DNA of 10,302 nt from Betaproteobacteria bacterium (GTDB lineage: Bacteria; Pseudomonadota; Gammaproteobacteria; Burkholderiales; SG8-39). Of this stretch, positions 6,236-10,302 are shown piece after piece (position 1 is the stretch's first letter; each line of letters starts with the position of its first letter). The position numbers were made by a program, and so were the translations under genes. The stretch is from positions 1 through 10,302 of the forward strand of contig JAOUFA010000102.1 in assembly GCA_029858545.1 (NCBI GenBank), in the 5' to 3' direction. The notes below the pieces were generated by a model. That model did no database searches, had not been told where the DNA came from, and saw only the letters and a program-made list of their open reading frames with translations.

Positions 6236-9225
6236 CGGCGCAGCCCCAGCCATCGCCACAGGCGCTGCCACGCGGTGAGCCGCGCCGCGCCGCTCGCCTG
6301 GCGTCCGAGCGAGTCGAACAGTTCGGCCAATACCCTGCGCGCGGCGCCCTCGAGCATGCGGCTGCCGACCGCCGCGATCCTGCCGCCGACCTGTGCTTCG
6401 TAGTCGTAATGCAGACGCGTGCCGCCGGCGCGGCGTTCCAGCCGCAACCGGCCGTCGCCGCTTGCGCTGCCGAGCGCGGAACTGCCGCTGCCGGCAAGAC
6501 GCAGACTCTGCGGGAGATCGACTTCGGACAACGCGATTTGCGCCGCATAGCGCGCCTTCACCAGGCCGATCCCGACGGTCACGTCGGCGCGATAGCGGTT
6601 CGGGCCGTCGGGCTCGAGCGCCGCGCAACCCGGAATCACCCTCGCGAGCGACGCCGGATCGAGCAGCACGGCGAACACGGCCTCCGGGGTCGCTTCGATG
6701 TCCACCTGGCCGCTCGCCTGCAGCGCGACCGCGCCGCGGGATTTCGTCGCGGGCCGCGCGAAGTGCGCGAGCGATGCGGGCGGCGCGGGCTCTTTCTCGC
6801 CGAGGTGCGCGAGCACCCGCGCCGGGGTCAACGGCAGTTCGAGGTCGAGTTCGCCGACGAGCGGTCGCAGCGCGTCGGCGACCGCGTTGGCGATCGCCGG
6901 CGGCGTGCTCATGTTGTTGCCCTCGCCGATGCCCTTCGCGCCGAGCGGCGTAAACGGCGAGGGCGTTTCGCGATGCACGATCACCGGATCGGGAATTTCG
7001 CAGCAGGTCGGCACCGCGTAGTCGGCGAATGTGCCCGACTGGAAACTGCCGTCCGCGGCGTAGCGGAACTCCTCGTACAAGGCCGCGCCCACGCCCTGCG
7101 CGAAGCCGCCGCGGATCTGCCCGTCGGCGAGCGCCGGGTTGAGCAGTCGTCCGGCATCGTGCGCGGTGACGTAACGGTCGATGCGCACCCGACCGGTATC
7201 GCGGTCGATCTCGACGCCGCACAGATCGAAGACGAAACCGTACGCGGCCGAGGCGTTGACGCGGTCCTGCGCGTCGGGCGCGGCGAGCGTCTCCGGCGTG
7301 AAGAACGCCGTCTCGCGCAGGCCGGGCGCCATGCCGGAGGGCAGCAGCGCGGGCGACCAGTGCGCAAGGCCGGTGAGGCGCGCGAAGGCCTGCCCCTTGT
7401 CGGGCGCGCCGGCGGCGAAGACGCGGCCGCCCGAGAAGCGCAGTTCTTGCGGGGCGCACTTCAGTTGCGTCGCGGCAATCTGCGCGAGTTTCGCGCGCAA
7501 CTGCAGTGCCGCGAGATGCACGGCGCCGGCCACCGCGCCGGCGAAGCGGCTCGAATAGTTGCCCGCGGCGACCGACCAGGCGTCTTTTTGCGTATCGAAC
7601 TCGACGTTGACGACGATGGCTTCGGGCGCGAGCCCGAACACGTCGGCGACCACCTGTGCGCAGACCGTCATGTGACCCTGGCCCGCGGGCGCGGAGGCGA
7701 TCGTCACCGTCACGCCGCCGAGAAGATCGATCGCGACGGTGGCCGCGGCGATCGCGCCGTTTTTCGGACCCGCCTTGGCGCGCTGCTCGGGGGTGAGCGC
7801 GGTGGTGATGTAGCCCATGTTCGAGATCGACGGCTCGACGATCGACGCGCAGCCGATGCCGTAGAGGCGCCCGGCGGCGCGCGCGCGCGCGCGACGGCCG
7901 ATCAGTTCATCGAGCGAGGCCGCGGCGATCGCATCGTCCATCACCGCGTGGTAGTCGCCCGAATCGAGCAGCGCGCCGGCCGCAGCGAGGTAGGGGAACT
8001 GCTCGCGCCGCACGAAATTGCGGCGCCGGACTTCGATCGGATCGAGGCTCAACTGGGTCGCGATGCGGTCCATCAGCCGCTCGAGCGCGAAGTAGACCTG
8101 CGGCCCGCCGAAACCGCGCACCAGGCCGGTCGGCGTCTTGTTGAGCAGCGCGACGCGATTGCGCGCGGCGAGGTGGGCAATGTCGTAGGCGCCGGTCAGA
8201 CTGCCGTGCATGCGGTAGAAGGTCGCGGGTTCGGGCGCCCGCAGATAGGCGCCGACCTCGTCGATCTGGTCGTAGCGCAGCGCGAGCACGCGCCCGCTCG
8301 CGTCGACCGCGGCCTCGATTTCGGTGTTGCGCGCGGTTGCCGAGGTGGCGGCGGTGAGGTGTTCGACGCGGTCCTCGACCCACTTGACCGGGGCGGCGGC
8401 CTTGCGCGAGGCGAGGCACATCAGCACCGCGACCGGAAACACCGACTGCTTGACGCCGAAACTGCCGCCCGAGTCGCGCGGCACCCGGTGGCGCAGCCGG
8501 TTGCCGGCGACCTTGAGCGCCAACGCCATCACGGCGTGCAGCGAGAACGGTCCCATGAAGTTGGACACGACGTCGTAGGCGCCGTCGGCCGGCTGGTACT
8601 CGGCGATCACCACCCCGCATTCGATCGGTGTGCACGAGTTGCGCGGATAGCGCGCGCTCAGCCGGACGGTGTGCGCGGCTTCGGCGAAGGCCCGCTCGGG
8701 GTCGCCGTAGCGGAAGCGGCGATCGCTGACGATGTTGCTGCCGGCCGCCGGATGCAGCAACGGCGCGCCGTCGGCAATCGCGGCGTCGATCTCGACCACC
8801 GCCGGCAGGGGCGCGTAGTCGACGACGATCTGGTCGAGCGCGTCCTCGGCAAGGTAGCGGTTCTCGGCGATCACCACCGCCACCGGCTCGCCGACATAGC
8901 GAACGCGGTCGACGGCGAGCGCCCAGTGCTGCATCGACGCCTTGACTCCCGCGACGAACGGCTGCGACCAGCGCTGCACGTCGGCGCCGGTGAGCACCGC
9001 GCGCACACCGCGGCAGGCGAGTGCGGGCGAGGCATCGATGCCGCGCAACTCGGCGTGAGCGTGCGGCGAACGCAGGATCGCCGCGTGCAGCGTGCCGGGC
9101 TTGACGCCGAGGTCGTCGGCGAACTGGCCGCGGCCGGTGACGAGCGCCGCGTCTTCGAGGCGCGTGCGCGCGCGCCCGAGCTGGGGCGCGTCGCGGTCTG
9201 CCGGAGATTCGGGGTTGACGTGCAT
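6232..9225 (-). CDS. hmfA: Molybdenum-binding large subunit fused to a CoxG-type domain, probable furoyl-CoA dehydrogenase (HmfA)
   Basis: A 997-residue catalytic subunit of the xanthine oxidase family, which hydroxylates a ring carbon with oxygen from water; the proposed reaction is 2-furoyl-CoA to 5-hydroxy-2-furoyl-CoA. The hammerhead domain starts at about 16 (LGRARTRLEDAALVTGRGQF), followed by the two cofactor-binding halves: DSGGSFGVK at 251-259, VRGFGGPQ at 369-376, GQGHMT at 515-520, and KGIGEG at 764-769 with the likely catalytic base E768. The CO dehydrogenase loop AYRCSFR is absent. The usual protein would end near 810-820. Instead a linker leads into a CoxG (SRPBCC-fold) domain at about 835-975 and a basic Trp-rich tail at 985-997. 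The ATG at 9225 is the only start near the homology; its ribosome site is poor. GC-alternating DNA at 7877-7893 encodes an Arg/Ala linker. Confidence 0.88.
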   Translation of the reverse strand: MHVNPESPADRDAPQLGRARTRLEDAALVTGRGQFADDLGVKPGTLHAAILRSPHAHAELRGIDASPALACRGVRAVLTGADVQRWSQPFVAGVKASMQHWALAVDRVRYVGEPVAVVIAENRYLAEDALDQIVVDYAPLPAVVEIDAAIADGAPLLHPAAGSNIVSDRRFRYGDPERAFAEAAHTVRLSARYPRNSCTPIECGVVIAEYQPADGAYDVVSNFMGPFSLHAVMALALKVAGNRLRHRVPRDSGGSFGVKQSVFPVAVLMCLASRKAAAPVKWVEDRVEHLTAATSATARNTEIEAAVDASGRVLALRYDQIDEVGAYLRAPEPATFYRMHGSLTGAYDIAHLAARNRVALLNKTPTGLVRGFGGPQVYFALERLMDRIATQLSLDPIEVRRRNFVRREQFPYLAAAGALLDSGDYHAVMDDAIAAASLDELIGRRARARAAGRLYGIGCASIVEPSISNMGYITTALTPEQRAKAGPKNGAIAAATVAIDLLGGVTVTIASAPAGQGHMTVCAQVVADVFGLAPEAIVVNVEFDTQKDAWSVAAGNYSSRFAGAVAGAVHLAALQLRAKLAQIAATQLKCAPQELRFSGGRVFAAGAPDKGQAFARLTGLAHWSPALLPSGMAPGLRETAFFTPETLAAPDAQDRVNASAAYGFVFDLCGVEIDRDTGRVRIDRYVTAHDAGRLLNPALADGQIRGGFAQGVGAALYEEFRYAADGSFQSGTFADYAVPTCCEIPDPVIVHRETPSPFTPLGAKGIGEGNNMSTPPAIANAVADALRPLVGELDLELPLTPARVLAHLGEKEPAPPASLAHFARPATKSRGAVALQASGQVDIEATPEAVFAVLLDPASLARVIPGCAALEPDGPNRYRADVTVGIGLVKARYAAQIALSEVDLPQSLRLAGSGSSALGSASGDGRLRLERRAGGTRLHYDYEAQVGGRIAAVGSRMLEGAARRVLAELFDSLGRQASGAARLTAWQRLWRWLGLRR
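7877..7893. repeat. 17-nt alternating GC tract inside hmfA
   Basis: An uninterrupted GCGCGC... run of 17 nt lies inside hmfA and encodes part of RRARARAAG (about residues 444-452), in a linker between the two halves of the cofactor-binding region. Such a tract can adopt Z-form DNA and is prone to slippage; loss or gain of one dinucleotide would shift the frame. Chance in GC-rich DNA is the simple explanation. Confidence 0.6.
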
Positions 9226-9229
9226 CGTT

Positions 9230-9251
9230 GCGGCCGGTGAGCTTCAGCCGC
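9230..9251 (-). other. Small dyad in the hmfA leader
   Basis: On the transcribed strand GCGGC and GCCGC (5 bp, 12-nt loop) flank the bases just upstream of the hmfA ATG, ending 4 nt before it. Together with the absence of a good Shine-Dalgarno sequence it could limit translation initiation. The stem is short and may be chance. Confidence 0.3.
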
Positions 9252-9253
9252 AC

Positions 9254-9259
9254 AGTATA
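9254..9259 (-). promoter_or_regulatory. Candidate -10 box of the hmf operon promoter (TATACT)
   Basis: In the 189-bp gap between the regulator and hmfA the minus strand reads CCAATATACTGTG. TATACT differs from the sigma-70 -10 consensus at one base and is the only AT-rich island near the gene. No good -35 box lies 16-18 bp upstream (GTCTTG or TCTTGC; TTGCGG is only 14 bp away), as expected for a promoter that needs an activator of the AraC type. Transcription would start near 9247, leaving a leader of about 20 nt. This is a visual call. Confidence 0.5.
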
Positions 9260-9321
9260 TTGGTGCGCGCACGCCGCAAGACGAACGCGTCGGTGCGGCG
9301 AATTACCCGGGAGTCTGATTT

Positions 9322-9337
9322 CGGACCGGCGAGTCCG
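9322..9337 (-). promoter_or_regulatory. Dyad upstream of the hmf promoter, possible operator
   Basis: CGGAC-TCGCCG-GTCCG on the transcribed strand is a 5-bp inverted repeat about 65 bp upstream of the -10 box, overlapped by a direct repeat CGCCGG-ACT-CGCCGG. Its distance suits an activator site, but AraC-family sites are usually longer direct repeats, so the assignment is tentative. It could also be a remnant of a weak terminator behind the regulator gene. Confidence 0.3.
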
Positions 9338-9414
9338 GCGAATTCGATGTTGCGGCGCGATTTCCCCGCCCGGCGGCAACACCGCGCGATGCGCCGACGG
9401 CGCGAATCCGCCGC

Positions 9415-10302
9415 TCAGATGAATTCGTCGATCGCGTACGTACGCCCTTCGCCGGGAGGATTGAACAGATTGACGCCGCTGCGGTACTCGGTCGGCGTGA
9501 TGCCGATATGCTGGCGGAAGAAACGCGAGAAATGTCCCGGCGCGGAGAACCCGAGCGCGCACGAAATCTCCGCCACCGGTTGTTGCTCCTCGGTCAGGCG
9601 CAGGATCGCGGCCTCCACGCGCAGCACATTCGCGTAGAGCACCGGGGTGGTCTGCGTTTCCTTCTGAAACAGCGAGAAGAAATGCGCGCGCGACAAGCCG
9701 GCCACGCCGGCGAGCTCGGCCATGTCGAAGTCGAGCGCGATGTTGTCGCGCATATGGGAGATCGCGCGCCGGATGCGGGGGTCGATCGCGGTGCGCGGCC
9801 GGCTGTGAAGCAGTCCGGTCATGTTGCGCCACCCCGAATAGCTGTCAATCACGGCGATCATCAGGTTGAACAGCAGGTTCTCCAGACGCGCGGCGGCGAT
9901 GTCGTCGGCCCACCACAGCTCGATGACGAATTCGTCGACGATGCGTTGGGTCCTGGCGTCGATTTCGACGCAATTTCTGGGGAAGAATCGCGGGTGGCCC
10001 GACAGCGTCAGCGACCGCTGAATCTCCGCGAGCCAAGCGGGCTCGATGTAGAGCGCCAGGATCAGGGTGTTTTGCGACTGCGGCGCGTCGTGCAGGTAGG
10101 CGTGGGGCTCCCAGGCGTTGATCAACACCGCGGTCGTGTCGCTGAGCGGCTGCCGTACGCCGCGGACGGCGAACGCGCTATCGGCGCCGCCCGCCTTGAG
10201 CAGCACGTGGCAATGGTGATGGGCATGCTTGACGAGCGGGGCGTCCATGTCGAGCAGCGCGACACGGCCGAAGCGGCCCTGGAAGAGTTTGATGGCGGAC
10301 GA
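9415..10302 (-). CDS. AraC-family transcriptional regulator (5' end beyond the right edge)
   Basis: The window holds 295 codons of an AraC-family DNA-binding regulator. The N-terminal half is a cupin-like effector domain (LVKHAHHHCHVLLKAGG at about 23-39; VLINAWEPHAYLHD at about 59-72). The C-terminal part carries two helix-turn-helix units: DMAELAGVAGLSRAHFFSLF at about 193-212 and the AraC signature ISCALGFSAPGHFSRFFRQ at about 246-264, ending GITPTEYR. An ATG exists at 10248, but the frame stays open to the window edge and the added residues (FQGRFGRVALLD) read as part of the same domain, so the true start is probably outside. It lies upstream of hmfA in the same direction, 189 bp away, and most likely activates the operon in response to the acid or its CoA ester; that role is inferred. 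Confidence 0.88.
   Translation of the reverse strand, partial: SSAIKLFQGRFGRVALLDMDAPLVKHAHHHCHVLLKAGGADSAFAVRGVRQPLSDTTAVLINAWEPHAYLHDAPQSQNTLILALYIEPAWLAEIQRSLTLSGHPRFFPRNCVEIDARTQRIVDEFVIELWWADDIAAARLENLLFNLMIAVIDSYSGWRNMTGLLHSRPRTAIDPRIRRAISHMRDNIALDFDMAELAGVAGLSRAHFFSLFQKETQTTPVLYANVLRVEAAILRLTEEQQPVAEISCALGFSAPGHFSRFFRQHIGITPTEYRSGVNLFNPPGEGRTYAIDEFI

Noticed and set aside
3347..9225. Aerobic CO dehydrogenase (coxMSL plus coxG).
   Set aside because: The large subunit lacks the AYRCSFR active-site loop, CoxG is fused rather than separate, and a ligase and crotonase follow in the same operon.
4872..9225. 4-hydroxybenzoyl-CoA reductase (hcrABC).
   Set aside because: The FAD subunit shows no cysteine-rich 4Fe-4S insert, and the downstream crotonase in this order fits hmfE better.
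5998..9240. A 1080-codon open frame on the plus strand opposite hmfA, and other long plus-strand frames (1032-2549, 2438-3994, 4037-5944).
   Set aside because: They mirror well-supported minus-strand genes, are rich in Arg, Ala, Gly and His without recognisable domains, and arise because stop codons are rare in GC-rich antisense frames.
9391..9403. GCGCC-GAC-GGCGC dyad just after the regulator's stop, as an intrinsic terminator.
   Set aside because: The stem is only 5 bp and no T-run follows; such dyads are common in this composition.

Overview
The window is a GC-rich bacterial segment in which every gene I can support lies on the minus strand, so the transcript reads from right to left. Composition, the style of the proteins and the gene order suggest a betaproteobacterium, probably Burkholderiales; this is inference from familiarity, not from a marker gene. 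No tRNA, rRNA, IS element, CRISPR array or phage gene is seen, and no gap between genes exceeds 190 bp.

Layout in transcription order: an AraC-family regulator (right edge, 5' end cut off); a 189-bp control region with a TATACT -10 box; a three-subunit molybdenum hydroxylase (large, FAD and 2Fe-2S subunits); an AMP-forming acid:CoA ligase; a crotonase-fold hydratase/hydrolase; then a branched-chain-amino-acid-type ABC uptake system: periplasmic binding protein, permease LivH and the start of permease LivM, which runs off the left edge. The ATPase genes livG and livF are expected just beyond position 1.

The order large-FAD-FeS-ligase-crotonase is that of the hmfABCDE cluster for 2-furoate (2-furoic acid) degradation, described in Cupriavidus basilensis HMF14. 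The predicted pathway is: 2-furoate enters through the ABC system; HmfD makes 2-furoyl-CoA; HmfABC hydroxylates the ring at C5 with water-derived oxygen; the ring opens; HmfE yields or hydrolyses 2-oxoglutaryl-CoA, feeding 2-oxoglutarate into the TCA cycle. The substrate is inferred from synteny and family; a related heteroaromatic acid such as thiophene- or pyrrole-2-carboxylate cannot be excluded from sequence alone.

The genes are tightly packed (overlaps of 4, 4, 8 and 8 nt), so they look like one operon. The most interesting points are: a complete CoxG-type domain with a basic, Trp-rich tail fused to the C-terminus of the molybdenum subunit, suggesting direct delivery of electrons to membrane quinone; the coupling of a furoate-type operon to a Liv-type ABC transporter; and a perfect 11-bp hairpin without a U-tract between the binding-protein gene and the permease genes, which may set their expression ratio.
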